Part shown: positions 14,330 to 26,000 of the stretch, piece by piece | Layout: each line of letters begins with the position of its first letter | Position numbering within the stretch: position 1 is the first letter of the stretch | Source: Aphelocoma coerulescens | Lineage: Eukaryota; Chordata; Aves; Passeriformes; Corvidae | Direction: 5' to 3' | NCBI RefSeq assembly: GCF_041296385.1 | Contig: NC_091020.1 | Span: forward strand, 31,886,001-31,950,000 | Length of the DNA: 64,000 nucleotides | Made by a program: the position numbers and the translations under genes | The notes under the pieces: model-generated | Seen by the model: the letters and a program-made list of their open reading frames with translations, nothing else | Told to the model about the DNA's origin: nothing | Database searches by the model: none

Positions 14330-14420
14330 AGGAGGAAGTTGAAGATCGCCCTCATTTTCATCATGTGTGAAATCTACCTGCACCCTTCATGCATTAATTA
14401 ACTGCACCCTTGCCTTGCTG
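14330..14420. promoter_or_regulatory. Candidate regulatory block (homeodomain/POU-like motifs)
   Basis: The block has ATGCATTAATTAA near 14399, overlapping POU/octamer-like ATGCAT and homeodomain TAATTA cores. These are framed by two copies of CTGCACCCTT (14388-14397 and 14402-14411). Motif presence alone is weak evidence. The call rests on local clustering in non-repetitive sequence and would need conservation data. Confidence 0.2.
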
Positions 14421-15036
14421 CCTGTGAGTAAGCAATTCCCTTGTTTATTTGGCAATGGAAAGAAAGGAAATGCAGCAATATAGGACTAGCAGTGTTGTGA
14501 AAAGTGGCAGAAAATGGCCAGCTTCTACCCACTGAAAAGACAAATGCTTCTCTCTATCCCCAGTGCCAAATACTCATCCCAGAGCACACTTGCAGTAAAG
14601 TGTGCCAACAGGAGCAGCTGTTTCTTCTGTCTACCATTGCTTTACTATCATGATAATTTAAATGCTTTCTGTCACTGCAAGAGATACTGAAAGAGAAAAT
14701 CGATGCAGAACTACTCTCATAAAAAGGGATTTTAATCTTCATTTTCTCCATAAAATCTAGACCCCTATCTACAGATATTTTTTCCCAGAGGGAAAAAACC
14801 CAAGAGATTCTTTTCTTTCAGAGAAGCTTTGGGTTTATGGGGGAGGGAATAAAGCTGCCTCTGTCACACACTGGTTTGAACCCACACTGGCCTCTGTTGC
14901 ATATTCTGGTGGTGCACATATCTGAGTTTCAAACCAGTCTGGATTTTGTAGCTTTTGGATTCCAAATTTGCAAATTAGGCTTAATTTTTTTTCTTTCTGA
15001 TATATTTTGACTTCTTCTTTGATCTTATTCATATTA

Positions 15037-15075
15037 ACGTACATACGTATACTGTTATATATGTATATACATATC
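15037..15075. repeat. Alternating TA/CA stretch with 16-bp palindrome
   Basis: ATATGTATATACATAT at 15059-15074 is its own reverse complement. It lies in a longer alternating purine-pyrimidine run that includes GTACATACGTATAC. Such runs form by slippage and can take unusual helical forms. No gene function is implied. Confidence 0.75.
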
Positions 15076-15536
15076 TAAACAGTTCAGGACCAACAGATAA
15101 GAGGCAGTCCAATTCACATTATGTGCTTCCTTTCCTCCTTGAAGCTGATGCTGTGGCTTACTTGGATGCAGAATTACAGAACTTTTTTGTGAAAGGCTGC
15201 ACCTCCCCTCAGTGGGAAAGAGTCAGGGAGCAGACTGTGAAATAAATCCTAAATGGCAGTGGGATTTGTTACACTGTGAGTGCAGGCAGGTTTCAAAGAA
15301 GGGCAGAAGGGCCTGAGCACAATTCATATGGCAAACAAAGCATGTGTGAAACTTTTCTTGCTTAAGGCAAAATCTTAACAAAGCTGATTGAAAAGACCCA
15401 GAAGTTATTGGTAAAATTTGGGCTAGAAATCCTGTGCAGTAACATACACAGGCCTGGGTACATTTTGGTGTTGAAATTTGGTCATCCCAGGTTTATATAT
15501 GTTTGTGTTCTCATATCATGCTATGTAATAATCATA

Positions 15537-15587
15537 CATTCATCATAGAATCATTGAGTGGTTTGGGTTGAAATGGACCTTACAGTT
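15537..15587 (-). mobile_element. CR1 LINE 3' end, part 1 (tail side)
   Basis: Read on the plus strand this is the reverse complement of the bird CR1 3' end: octamer-like tail (TCATAGAATCA), then GGTTTGGGTTG and a GGACCTTA block. The match stops abruptly at 15587, exactly where an LTR beginning TGTGAAAA starts, and resumes at 16296. The two parts are therefore one CR1 copy split by a later insertion. Confidence 0.85.
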
Positions 15588-16290
15588 TGTGAAAAACGAG
15601 GTTCACTCTCCTGTTAGGATTTAAAAGTTTAATAAAGGACAAAAAGGGACAAAGACAATAAGGCAAAATTCATGGTGCTGGGTGCTTTGGCACTCAGCCA
15701 AGAGTGCACCTGTTATTGTGGACACACCCTTTACATACCTGTCCTGTTGCATCAGCCTAATACATATTCATAATCAATTATGCATATTCAAACTTTCCCC
15801 CAAACTAGTTTGCATGTCCCAGGAACTCTTCAGCATGGCTCCTCCTTGGATCTGCCTTTTCAGAGCATGTGCATTTCCTGGCTGTGGTTTCAGTCAGTTT
15901 TTATCATCACCCTCAGAGGGGGCTTTGGTCCCTGGTTTCTGCAGACCATAGTTGCTGATAGTTGGTGTGTCAGTAGCAGGGGTCTTCCTCATATGTTCAT
16001 TGGATGTTACCCAACCAAGCAGACAGTTCAACTACCACAAGCATAACAGTATCAGCTATTTTACTATTATGTCTAAATTTAGTTAATGACAGAAATAAAG
16101 GCATTAGTTATTGCTACAAAACTACATCTTTATAACAAAGCTGCTTTAACATTTCACATATAGCATCTATTTGTAGAAAGCCAATACTATAACACGTATC
16201 TATGACAAAACAAGGCTACTTTAACATTACACATACAGCATTCATTTTAACATTTGCAGAAAGCCAATATTATAATATGTATCTATCACA
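15588..16290 (-). mobile_element. Solo ERV LTR inserted in a CR1
   Basis: About 703 bp bounded by perfect 5-bp inverted termini TGTGA...TCACA with the canonical TG...CA ends. The flanks carry CAGTT (15583-15587) and CTGTT (16291-16295), a 5-bp target duplication with one mismatch. Minus orientation is inferred because ATTAAA (complement of 15628-15633) then lies about 40 bases from the 3' end, as a retroviral poly(A) signal would, with a weak TATA-like GTATGTAAAG upstream near 15730. No gag, pol or env sequence adjoins it, so it is a solo LTR. It resembles LTRs common in songbird genomes, but I cannot name the subfamily. The AATAAA on the plus strand at 15631-15636 would be too close to the 5' end to serve the opposite orientation. 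Confidence 0.85.
16140..16290. repeat. Imperfect direct repeat inside the LTR (U3 side)
   Basis: Two diverged copies of a roughly 70-bp unit lie at about 16140-16207 and 16213-16290. Shared blocks are GCT[GA]CTTTAACATT, CACATA[TC]AGCAT, AGAAAGCCAATA and GTATCTAT. In the inferred minus orientation this is the 5' part of U3, where retroviral LTRs often carry duplicated enhancers. The copies have diverged by several substitutions and a short insertion. Confidence 0.75.
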
Positions 16291-16295
16291 CTGTT

Positions 16296-16362
16296 TATCT
16301 GTTTCCAACCCCACAGCCATGAACCTTCCACTAGACCGGGTTGCTCAAAGCCCATTCATACA
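16296..16362 (-). mobile_element. CR1 LINE 3' end, part 2
   Basis: TATCTGTTTCCAACCCC, then GCCATG and ACCTTCCACTAGACCGGGTT plus GCTCAAAGCCCAT, is the direct continuation (reverse complement) of the CR1 3' region that broke off at 15587. Removing the LTR and one target copy restores a continuous CR1 alignment. The match fades after about 16360. It represents the usual 5'-truncated CR1 copy. Confidence 0.85.
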
Positions 16363-17239
16363 TAAATCTTACACAATAAAATACATATACATGCATGTAT
16401 AAATTTGTTTTTAAACAGTTTAGAGGGAGAGATGAGAACTGAAGCAAATCAAACACAACTGTATATTGAAAGAGGAATCCCTTGTAAATAAACAGGAGGC
16501 TGGGAGGCAGCCCCGAGCATCCTGGCAAATGCTGCAGTTCTGCCAGCCAGAAAATCTTGAGGGGATCTCTCAAGCTCTGCCTGTGAGAAGATTCGTGTTG
16601 CAATGAACCTTGGAGATTTTGGAGCCAGGAAGATGAAACAAAAGCTGTGCTGGCAGAGTAGAAAACAGTATTTCAATAGCAAATCACATTTGAATCTTTG
16701 GAGTCAGAGAAAAACAGTCATTAACAAAGATGATCATTGTATTTATTCTGTTAAAATGATATTTGTTGGAGTTGCTGAGAATATTTTGTATTTGAACCAT
16801 TGCCAGTAATGTTAGGCCTGAAAATGGAAAAACTAGTTTGTCATGAAATATAGAATTGTGTGCTGAGTGTGATCCAGGGTTCTACTGATAGTGTCAGGCT
16901 GGTAAGCACCTCCTGCTCACTGCTGAGTTTGGAGCATTTGTCACACTTAACACCAGTAAAATGTACCTGGAGAGCCTCTTATCTGTGAGCCTGTGTGCAG
17001 CACTTGTCCTGACTGTGCCTGCAAGGTGCAATGATAGCAATCACATAGTCCATTGTATTTATGGGACATCTCTGGCACTGAATACTCCCTGTAAATTCTG
17101 CTATCAGGGAAAAGCACAGTGTGCAACAACTAAAGAGCAAAGAGGTCATAAAATGCTGAAATCTTCTAGGCACAGATTCTTGGAGTGCAGGCATGTAAAG
17201 TACCTGGAAAACAATAAGGGCCTTGAACTGGATGATAGA
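16363..17239. other. Noncoding DNA, no gene seen
   Basis: Unique sequence between two CR1 copies. It holds a perfect 16-bp palindrome TATACATGCATGTATA at 16386-16401. The frames on both strands have no recognisable domain. Confidence 0.55.
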
Positions 17240-17488
17240 CATGAAGGTTTAGAAGGGGTATTGGGAAGGAATTGTTCCCTGGGAGGGTGGGCAGGCCCTG
17301 GAACAGGGTGCTCAGAGAAGCTGTGGCTGCCCCTGGATCCCTGGAGGTGTCCAAGGCCAGGCTGGACAGGGCTTGGAGCAGCCTGGAAGAGTGGAAGGTG
17401 TTCCTGCCCAGGCCAGGGGGTGGGACTGGATGGGCTTTAAAGTTCTTTACAACCCAAACAATTCTGTAATTCTGTGATGATTCTGTTA
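17240..17488 (+). mobile_element. CR1 LINE 3' end
   Basis: A well-preserved bird CR1 3' region: GGCAGGCCCTGGAACAGGGT, CAGAGAAGCTGTGGCTGCCC, a GGATCCCTGGAGGTGTCCAA block, AAGGCCAGGCTGGACAGGGC, and the terminal AACCCAAACAATTCTGTAAT with octamer-like tail units ending near 17488. It lies past ORF2, so it is noncoding in the parent element. The open frames that cross it (159 and 65 codons, plus strand) are artefacts of this GC-richer repeat. As is usual for CR1, the 5' side is truncated, and there is no poly(A) tail. The 5' boundary is approximate. Confidence 0.93.
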
Positions 17489-20400
17489 TTTATTGAGAAA
17501 AGGTGTCAATGAACTTGTACATTTAGTGGGTAATAACAATTAGAGATAGTGACCAAGATGCAGAGGTGCTTAGGCAGTGAGGTTTTTCAGTATTCATTTT
17601 AATGAGACAAGGATAAAGTGAAAATGGAATTATTACACAGAGTTTTTGACAGCAGAAAGCCAAGGAACTTGTGGCAGTTTGGTCAAAATAATGTCCCTGA
17701 AGTTTGTGGGTTTGCACACTCTGTAGTGCCAATGTGCTCTTTAATTTATCTTCTCTTTGCAATTCTGTCTTGAAATGATACAATAACTTTGCACTTTGAG
17801 AGAAGAAGCTTGGGTCATATTTTTAAAGGCAGATAGTCTTTGCAAGCAGCAGGTAAAACACATTTTTGCTGGGCTCTTGTAGTTGTTCATCAAGGCACAT
17901 CTAGCAGCTTATTTTAGATCTGCCTTGCCATGGGTTATTCTCTCATGATCCAGCTATAAGAGGTACCCTTGTTGTCCTCTAAAGAAGTTAACTCTTTTTC
18001 ATTTCCCTCGCCCCTAAGCAGTGCTGAGTCTTATCCAATGGCACAAGTCCAGTTTCTGAAACTTTAAGGGTTTTAAGCAGTTTCCTGGTGTCTGTTACTT
18101 TACTTCTGGCCTCTTGTAATTTGGTTTTATCATCACACTTAATAAGTATAAAGAGTACAGTAGTAGTGTACATTCTGTTGGTAATTTGTGAAGATATTAT
18201 ACCACTCCTCTTGAAACATCCTTAACTTTTCAGCTTGAAAATCGTGACTGTTTTTAGTGTGTGGACTATTAATCTTGGTTGTACATTTCCCATATATCTT
18301 CAAATTTCTCCTGAAAATTAATCTCACAAATCATTTTGCACTGCTGTTAATACTGCTGCATGCCTAGGAGCTCAGAGGCTTTAATAAAACATACCTGTAC
18401 TTGGCCTACTTCTTTCTTCCTATAGTGACATTCATTAAAAACAACTCCACTGAACTCTGCAGCATTTCTCTAAAATGGTAAACAAGAAATCAAATTAGGC
18501 CAATGAATTTGCTGCATCCCTTCATGTGCTTTTCTTTTTCAAAGTAATGAGCAAATACAACCAATTTAAATAAATATGGGAATGCTTAGAAAATGATGGC
18601 TGTGTGTGTGAAATCATCTATTTTGTATATTTTTAATACAGAGGTAGGATTTTGTATGGCATTTCTCACACAACCAGATTTTGCTTGGAGCCACATTGAG
18701 GGGTGTGTCTGCAACACGTAATTATGAGTTGTTTGGGAAGATTGGACTCTGGTGAGAAATCCAGGGGTGTTTTGGATAGAAATCAATGGCTAAAGCACCT
18801 CTTCAGGTCTGCAGAGATGAGATGCTGGTTTTTTTTTGCATCTAGCAAAGTGTAAAACACATATATCATCAGTAGAGATTTCTGTTACCATCAGTGTTAT
18901 TGTTCTGTGGAACTGTGAATAAAGAACTGAGTAGATTTGCAACACCGTAGTAGAAAACTATGGAAGATGAGCAGGGAGAGGGCCTGAAGTGGGAATAAGT
19001 GCTCAATTTAGCAAATGCTTTGAAGCTTGGCTGCCCCATATCTGAAAACTTGAAGGAGAAATAGCACCAAAAGCTGTCGAACATCTTGGCACTGAGATGA
19101 ATGAGTTTGAGCAGCAGGTATTGGTGCCCAGTCTGTCCATGCCCAGAATAAACCCAGAACAAACCCTGGTGGGGTGGGATGTGTGTGAGACACAGAAATG
19201 TGTCTGAGCACCACTGAGCTCATTGTGGAAGGGCTTAATCCCTTGCCTGCATGAGGGAGGGGGCTGGGTAAGACAAAGGTGTTTGGACAGGGCTCATGCA
19301 CGTGGACAGACACAGCTTTTGCAGGTGTGAGAAATAACAAGGAAATTTAGCTCTGCTAGGGAGTTTAGCTGGTGACTCACCTTCTAAATCGGTGGAGATG
19401 AGAGAAACTTTCCAAAAGGAATGAGAGATGGCTCAAGTTCTCCCTATATTTCATCAGGAGTTTAGGATTGAGCCTTGAGAGGCAGAAAATATTCCCAAAC
19501 CCTGCATATTTCCTGCATGAAAAGACGTTTTTGAAGTTGAAATGGATTTTTTTCCCCCCCATTTAAATAAGATTAATGTCAGAAAGTATAGGACAGTGGG
19601 AGCTTTGAGTGGCTTTCAAGCAGCTATTTTGCTAACCTCTCTGGAATGTCAGCTTTACAAAGCTACAGATGAAAAATGAAAATTCTCATGTACAATTCCT
19701 TGGAATAAAAAAATATGCAATCCTTTGGGACTGCCTTAAATGCACTCCTCTATCAGTTTAAGAAAGAAAAATATGGGTGTGGGGTAGTAGAGCATTTCTG
19801 AATTGCTCAGCATCTGATGTCCAGCTGCAACAGGGGTTTATGGAGAAGATGTTGATGCTTATATTGAAACACAAATGGGCTTTGGGATTAAGAACCTCAG
19901 CTCATCCTTCCCTGGTGTTCCTTTGCACTTTCCTTTATTAGCACAGTAAATCTGCTGCAGAATGTAGGATTTGGGCAATAAGTGTGCTGGGTACCTGGTC
20001 CTGAGTCCCACTGAGCCTGGGACACATCAGTGACCAAATAACTTTTGGAGTTTGAGTCCCCAAACCTGTTATTGGCAGCCCACAAAGCACTGCCCATGCT
20101 GGGTGGAAATGCAGAATATCCTGGGATTGTCACCAGGCCTGGAAAACTGAAGGCATTCCCAAGCATCCCTGGGGGAAATAAAACTCACTGCCTAGGAAAT
20201 AATGAGAGTTTCTGGTTAGCCTTGTCACTAAATCTATAAATAAATCTTGATAGTGCTCTTTTGAGAGTGTGTGTGTTTTAGAAACATTTTTGAGGTTGGT
20301 TTGGCATTTATTAATGTTCTACCTTTCAGCAGAAACTACGACAGATGGAAAGGCAGTTTGTAACAGAAGTTGCTCTGATATTTAAATATAGTGGTGTATG

Positions 20401-22132
20401 CTAAAATCTCTATAAGATCGCCTGCATTCAAAGATATATTAGAGTTTAAGAATTGGAATTCAGAAAAGAATTCATTTCAGCAACATTCAGTTTATAGACC
20501 TGGATGGTTTATTGTAGTGAATACCATTGTATTCATTATGCATCACAGAGGAACATAATTTACTTAGGAGAGGTGTTTTTTAACCAACTAAAACACTAAA
20601 AATCTTTTACTAGCCTCTAAAATGCCTTGAAAGTGGAGCTGTGGTCAGATTTGTTTCTGAAGAAGAAATTAGGCAAGTTAAGTTCTAATTAGTTCAGTGT
20701 GCTGAGTAAACACATCAATCTGGGTAAAATCTGAGTACAGCTTGTCCTTGGAAGCTGATCCCAGGTGCTTTGTTAAGCAGCTCATTGTAAGGATGGGGGA
20801 GTCAAAGCACAAAAAAATAGACTCATTAAGTATCTTGATGAATTTGAGCCAACTATAAGACTTCATCCTTGTGCCCCTATTTTCTAGTATATTTCCTGTA
20901 GGAGAAATGGACTTTACTACTTATGCCAATGGGAGGTAAAGTCAGGACAGAAAGTGACTGATGGATGGAGCTTGGCATCCCTCTTTCAAGTAATTTTTAA
21001 GTTGGAAAATAATTGCTAATGTTTCACAGAGTGACAAAGAATGTTAATCTCCAAACTGTTTGCAGATCAAAAATTCAGAAAAAATTGTTTCATTTAGGAG
21101 TAATTGAGACCTCTTTTTTTTTAGATTTCAAAATTCTTTGTGTTGATGTCAACTCCTTAACTTGTATGTTACAATAGAACAAACTCAAAAAAGCTTGTCT
21201 AAGAAATAATAAAGATTAATGTATCAACTCTTATATCTTCTGAGTCTTGCTAAATTTGCCCTGCAGTGATGGAGGGCAAGTTTGTTGCTATTATTATTAT
21301 TACTATTAGAAATAATAATGATGATGATTTATCATTATTGTTATCTATTGTTTAGAGTGGGGTTTTTTGTCTGTTTGAAGCTCTAGGGAAGGCAGATCTG
21401 GAACTTTTGTGTGAGCTGGAGATAGAAATTATGAGTGAAAAGAGAAACATCTCTCTCCTGGTGTGTTGTGGGTGCCAGGAGCAGCCTGGTGCTCAGTCTG
21501 GGGCAGGGAATCTCTGAGTGATCCTGTGGGCATCCACCAGGCTGCCTCTTCTGGGGGGGATTTCACTTTGCACCAGGTAACCCTAAGTGGGCAAACAATG
21601 ATATTTGTCTGAGCTCATTCTTCTTTCTGTACTGTTAAAACTTCTGTGCAGCCAATTTCTTACCTTTCTCTTTGCTGAGAGATTCAATTTCTCCTTGTTC
21701 CTCCTACCTGAATTGAGACAAGCCACCCAGCCCATTCCCACCTGGCTTCCATGGGCTGAGCTTGTAATTGCTGCTTCCATGTCTTTTTTCTGGTGGTTTC
21801 TGGAGGCAGAAATGTCAAAGCTCCATTTTTGCCTGCTCCATCTGCTCTGTGTGCTTTTCTGAGTTCAGGTCTGAGACACAGAACTTGGTTTGTTATCTGC
21901 CTGGTGAGCTGCATGGAAAGAGGGCTGCTCTGCCTCATCACATTGTCTCAGATTCTCATGGAATGAGTGCAAAAGAAGCACCTTAATTCCGTGATCCTTG
22001 AAGTTTTTGAATATCCATTAACTCGAAAGATCAAAGCAAATTACAAGCGCCCAACCTGGCACAACTGTGTTGTGGACTTGGGGGCATGTCCTTGGGGCTG
22101 CATTGCCCCGAGATGACAGGTCAGGCTGTGAT
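17489..22132. other. Unique noncoding DNA, no gene seen
   Basis: No exon, RNA gene or mobile element recognised. It contains an ATT/ATG-rich microsatellite at about 21287-21342. Open frames reach 110 codons on the minus strand near 19.0-19.3 kb but resemble no family I know. Confidence 0.55.
21287..21342. repeat. (ATT)n/(ATG)n microsatellite
   Basis: An interrupted trinucleotide tract: ATT repeats, then AATAATAATGATGATGAT, then ATCATTATTG. The imperfect symmetry between its two halves could pair into a weak hairpin. Confidence 0.8.
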
Positions 22133-22335
22133 ACAAAAATGCCAAGGTGGTGTCTGATCCCCTTCATATTCCCCAAAAATGCCAGGGTGGTGTCTGATCC
22201 CCTTCATATTCCACAAAAATGCCAGGGTGGTGTCTGATCCCCTTCATATTCGACAAAAATGCCAGGGTGGTGTCTGATCCCCTTCATATTCCCCAAAAAT
22301 GCCAGGGTGGTGTCCGATTCCCTTCTCATTCCATG
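22133..22335. repeat. 40-bp minisatellite, about 5 copies
   Basis: A unit beginning GCCAGGGTGGTGTCTGATCC and continuing CCTTCATATTCCMCAAAAAT repeats with an exact 40-base period at 22141, 22181, 22221, 22261 and 22301; the last copy is partial and more diverged. The first four differ at only a few positions (for example GCCAAGG in copy 1, and CCCC, CCAC and CGAC before AAAAAT). The near identity points to recent expansion or homogenisation. The unit length is not a multiple of three and no frame runs through the array, so it is not a coding repeat. Confidence 0.97.
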
Positions 22336-23043
22336 TCATGAGCCATCCACTGGTGTTTCACTGAGCACAGAGCACTTCCCCATGGCCTTGTTGACCCATT
22401 TATAGGCTTGGAGCACACTTCCTCCTTGCCTCTGTGAGTGTGGGCTGAATGCAGGAGACTTAAAAACCCCACTGAACACTTTCATTCTTCTGGTTCAGCA
22501 GCATTATGGAAAAAAAGATGATCTTAAATATCTTTATTCAGTATAAACCCACAGCTGAGTTGCAGCCTCTTTATCTCTCACGTAGAGCAGGCTGTATAAG
22601 TGTCATGGAAAGAAACAGTTGCTGTAACCATGAATATCTGAAAGATGGATGGTGTTAATAATACAGGAGATGCTGTGCAAAAGTGTTGCAGGCTTTTAAA
22701 AGCTGGAAGGACCTGCACAGCTGGGGCCAAGTTTCAAGGTTTCAAAATTTTTGTGGAAGGACTGAACACAGATCCAGCAATGCCAGTGGAAAATAAAGTG
22801 ATTTTTACCCAGGAAAGCACAAAATGTTTCCCAGCAGCTCAGTGTGTTCTAGGTTCTCTCCAGATACAGCAAATTTACTGTAACTTGAATAGTTAAATAC
22901 CTGTGTCTCAGAGCCCAGGCATGGGGAGATGAAGGAGACAGAGTTAGGCTCCATTAATGACTTTGTCATTAACAAAATTGGAGCCAAATCAACATATCGC
23001 ATTTTCCCAGTCTTGGTTGTCTGCTATTTAAAGCAAATTGTCT

Positions 23044-23062
23044 CCCCCCCCCTCCCCCCCCC
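23044..23062. repeat. C-rich homopolymer tract
   Basis: Two C runs of about nine bases interrupted by a single T. It is simple sequence and prone to length error in assemblies. Confidence 0.85.
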
Positions 23063-26000
23063 AAATTGTTCTAGAAATCTAAATTCAGTCTAAAGGTTAC
23101 GATTTTTCTTCAAATGATTTCTGTTGACAGTCACAAGATTAGATACCCCTTATTACTGACCCAATGGTTCTGTGTGCCAGCTCCTTCCTCACCAGAGTCC
23201 ATGTTCTTACAGAGAAAAGTGGGGAATGCTGTGTTTTCAGTGACTATTCTTGAAGTCCCTCTTTATTAAAAAAAAAGTTAACATCTGATGCTGGTTAAGC
23301 AGGGAACACTTTGCATGAAATGCATTAGTCCAAATCCCTGAAGGAAAAGGTTTCAAAGTTTAAAACTGATTAATGCTTGAGTTTGGCTCCCCAGAGGTGT
23401 GTAAATGTAGCCTGTAAATACAACTGAGCACTGGCAATTGCTTAAAAATCCCAAAGCAATGTATGTTAGATTATTAAAGAACAGCAGCAAACATTCAATA
23501 CACAGAAAGTGAGAAAATATAAGGGATCAACGTGAACTTTTTTGAAAGGTGAAGTTGTAATCATCTTGTTCCCTGCATCCAATTTATACCTTTGCCAGGA
23601 GCAACCTGAATGCTGTTAGCTGGCAGTGATTTTATGTTCCTCTGGGAATTTTGCTGTGGTGATTTTCTTCCTAGGTTATGATCATATAATGACTGTACTC
23701 ATGTGGGGGAAAATTTTTCAAGAATTACAGTACTACACAGTCTTAGTGGTTTTGTAGCCATTGTTAATTACTTTAAAGTAGCTTTTTAACAGATTTCAGT
23801 TAACACACTAACATTTTCAACTACTTCTCCTCCTCTTCATTGTATCTCATCCCTTTATGATCACTCAGTTTCATGAACAGTGACTCATTTCACATGTTTC
23901 CATGGGTCCATAAACGGATCATGCAGCCCACCTTTTTTCTCACCTTGCTCTCTATTCTCTCTGAAATAATTTTATTCTTCATCTCTTAGTGACTCAAAGT
24001 ATGAGGCTTCAAGAGATTTAAGAAAAAAATGGGTGGAGGAGAGGCAAGCTAGAAGAAAATGATACATCCACAGGCAATTATGGAGTTAGGTTTGGGGAAT
24101 CTTTCAAATTTGCTTTTTTGAAAGCTTAAAATTAAGGAAGCAGGGGGCCAAACACCAGGCAAGAGTTTTTAAGGCTTTGCTGCTCATGTGGATGTGGTTT
24201 TGAGCCTACTCACTGTAACTCTGCCAGTTTGTTTATTCCTAATACCCAAGTGAATTCCAGCCCATCAGGCTTCAGGAATCATCATCACAACTTTTGGCAC
24301 CTAGGCATTCCAATCCAGACAGAAATTTGCTTTTTGCCAGCAGTTGTTATAATAAGCAGTGACTTGGAAGCAAATTTTTCCACCTTTAAACATCAATATC
24401 CTTTCCCCCCTTTCCTGGAGCAGCATCCAAAAAGGGAAGTTTGATATTTGAGGTTCTTCAGTTCTGGTGGCTGTGCCGTGGTTCCTGAGGGAAAGTTGTG
24501 TGTTCATCAGGACTCCCCCTCTCCCCAAATTCTCAAGGATAAATTATGTCTGTCAGCAGCTGGGGGCTGAGGCATTTCTAATTCATGCCAGGATGACAGA
24601 AAAGCTGTTACCTGTGTCCGATTCATTTCACAGCTCAGTGGGGCCATAGGTACCCATCCTGAAGGCTGTTATTCAAATCACACCACAGACAAGATGGGAT
24701 GTCAAGGATGCTTATTTAGGAAGAGAAACCTCCCCAGAGAGAAGCTCAGATTAAGCTGTAGCAGAGGTGTGAGAGAGCACAAGGAAATAGCATGAATTGC
24801 CAGTTACAGCCTGTATGGATCTCTTCCCTGTTAAGCTGAAGGTGCTAAATTAATTTCAAATTAAAGATTAAATTAGTTTCCTTTGTCCTGGCACAAGTTC
24901 AATGAGCAGAAATAATGGAAATTTCAGCAAATGTTGTTTCTTTCTGTAGAAAAGAGCTTCACCTGTAAGGAAAGAGTGTCAGATATCCATTAGGGTGGGC
25001 CAGTGGTTCATAACTAATGATGAAGTCCGGGAGGAAAAGTACTTTATTTTCTCAGTGACTCTGGGGAGATGAGGTACATGATTTGTTCCTTTCATTTCCA
25101 CAGACTGTCAGCTGAGGATGAAATTACATGTCCTTGTCTACTTGTATCTGATATTGAGTAAAATTTGTGGAAGTTTCATTGTTGTTTACAATGAATTTCA
25201 AATAGACACAAAATTGCTGTGAAACCTTTAGGTTTTAAAGCATTTTTAGCTGTTTTTCTTGAAAACAGCTGGTATAGTCTCTTTGATCTATTTTCCCCTG
25301 ATTTAAAGTTTTTCATCTATTTTTTGAGTTTTTTGGATGCAATACTTTTATCTGTTTTTCTCACAGTGTAGAGAATCATGGGCTGCCCTGAACTTGCTTT
25401 TGTTTCAAAGAAGAAAAGACCTTCTTGTAGAAGTAATTCAAAACAAATTATATGGTTTTGCTGACTGACTCCCTGAGTTTTGAATAGACACAGTGGACTG
25501 GGAATATATATGAATATATATATTTGTCTCTCAAATGTTGACAACAGGCAATCAGTACATGCAAAACTTAAGCTGATTTCTGAACAGGACAGAGACCCTA
25601 CTAATTGAAACTAAACCAGATTCAGTTTTTAAAGTAGCTTGACACTTGTACAATTCATCATCATCGTGGTGACTATGAATTGCATCTGAATTAGGGCTGG
25701 AGGTTATATTAAAACAATTCAAAGTGAAAGGAACAATAAACTTCCAGTAGCATCACACCCACCTCATGAATGCCTCTGGTCTTGGAGGAGCAGCAATTTT
25801 GAGAAGTCTGATGCAAAGACAATTTATACCTCTGAGGTTCATCAGGATGTCCTCAGGTTCTCTGCATATTCAGTGCTAAGTTTCTTTTGTTGTTTGGGTT
25901 GTTTTTGATTTTTGTTTTCTGTTTTCTTAGTTTATATGTGCTAGAAACAGTTTTTACATAAAATGTGAATCCTTCATCTGACTGAGTGGTTCCACCAGAG

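Larger units (their letters stand above)
13523..15536. other. Noncoding DNA between CR1 copies
   Basis: No gene recognised. Contents worth noting are a perfect 13-bp hairpin at 14132-14162, a homeodomain-motif-bearing block around 14330-14420 and an alternating TA/CA stretch with a 16-bp palindrome at 15059-15074. A 108-codon frame from 13742 (plus) overlaps frames on the other strand and lacks any recognisable domain. Confidence 0.55.

Noticed and set aside
16961..17469. 159- and 65-codon plus-strand frames
   Set aside because: Their 3' halves translate the CR1 3' region at 17240-17488, which is noncoding in the parent element.
22133..22335. CRISPR-like spaced repeat
   Set aside because: The whole 40-base period is repeated, so there are no unique spacers, and the genome is vertebrate. 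It is a minisatellite.
23880..23990. Possible ERV fragment around CCATGGGTCCATAAACGGAT
   Set aside because: I had only a vague impression of similarity to bird LTR sequence; there are no ends, signals or target duplication.
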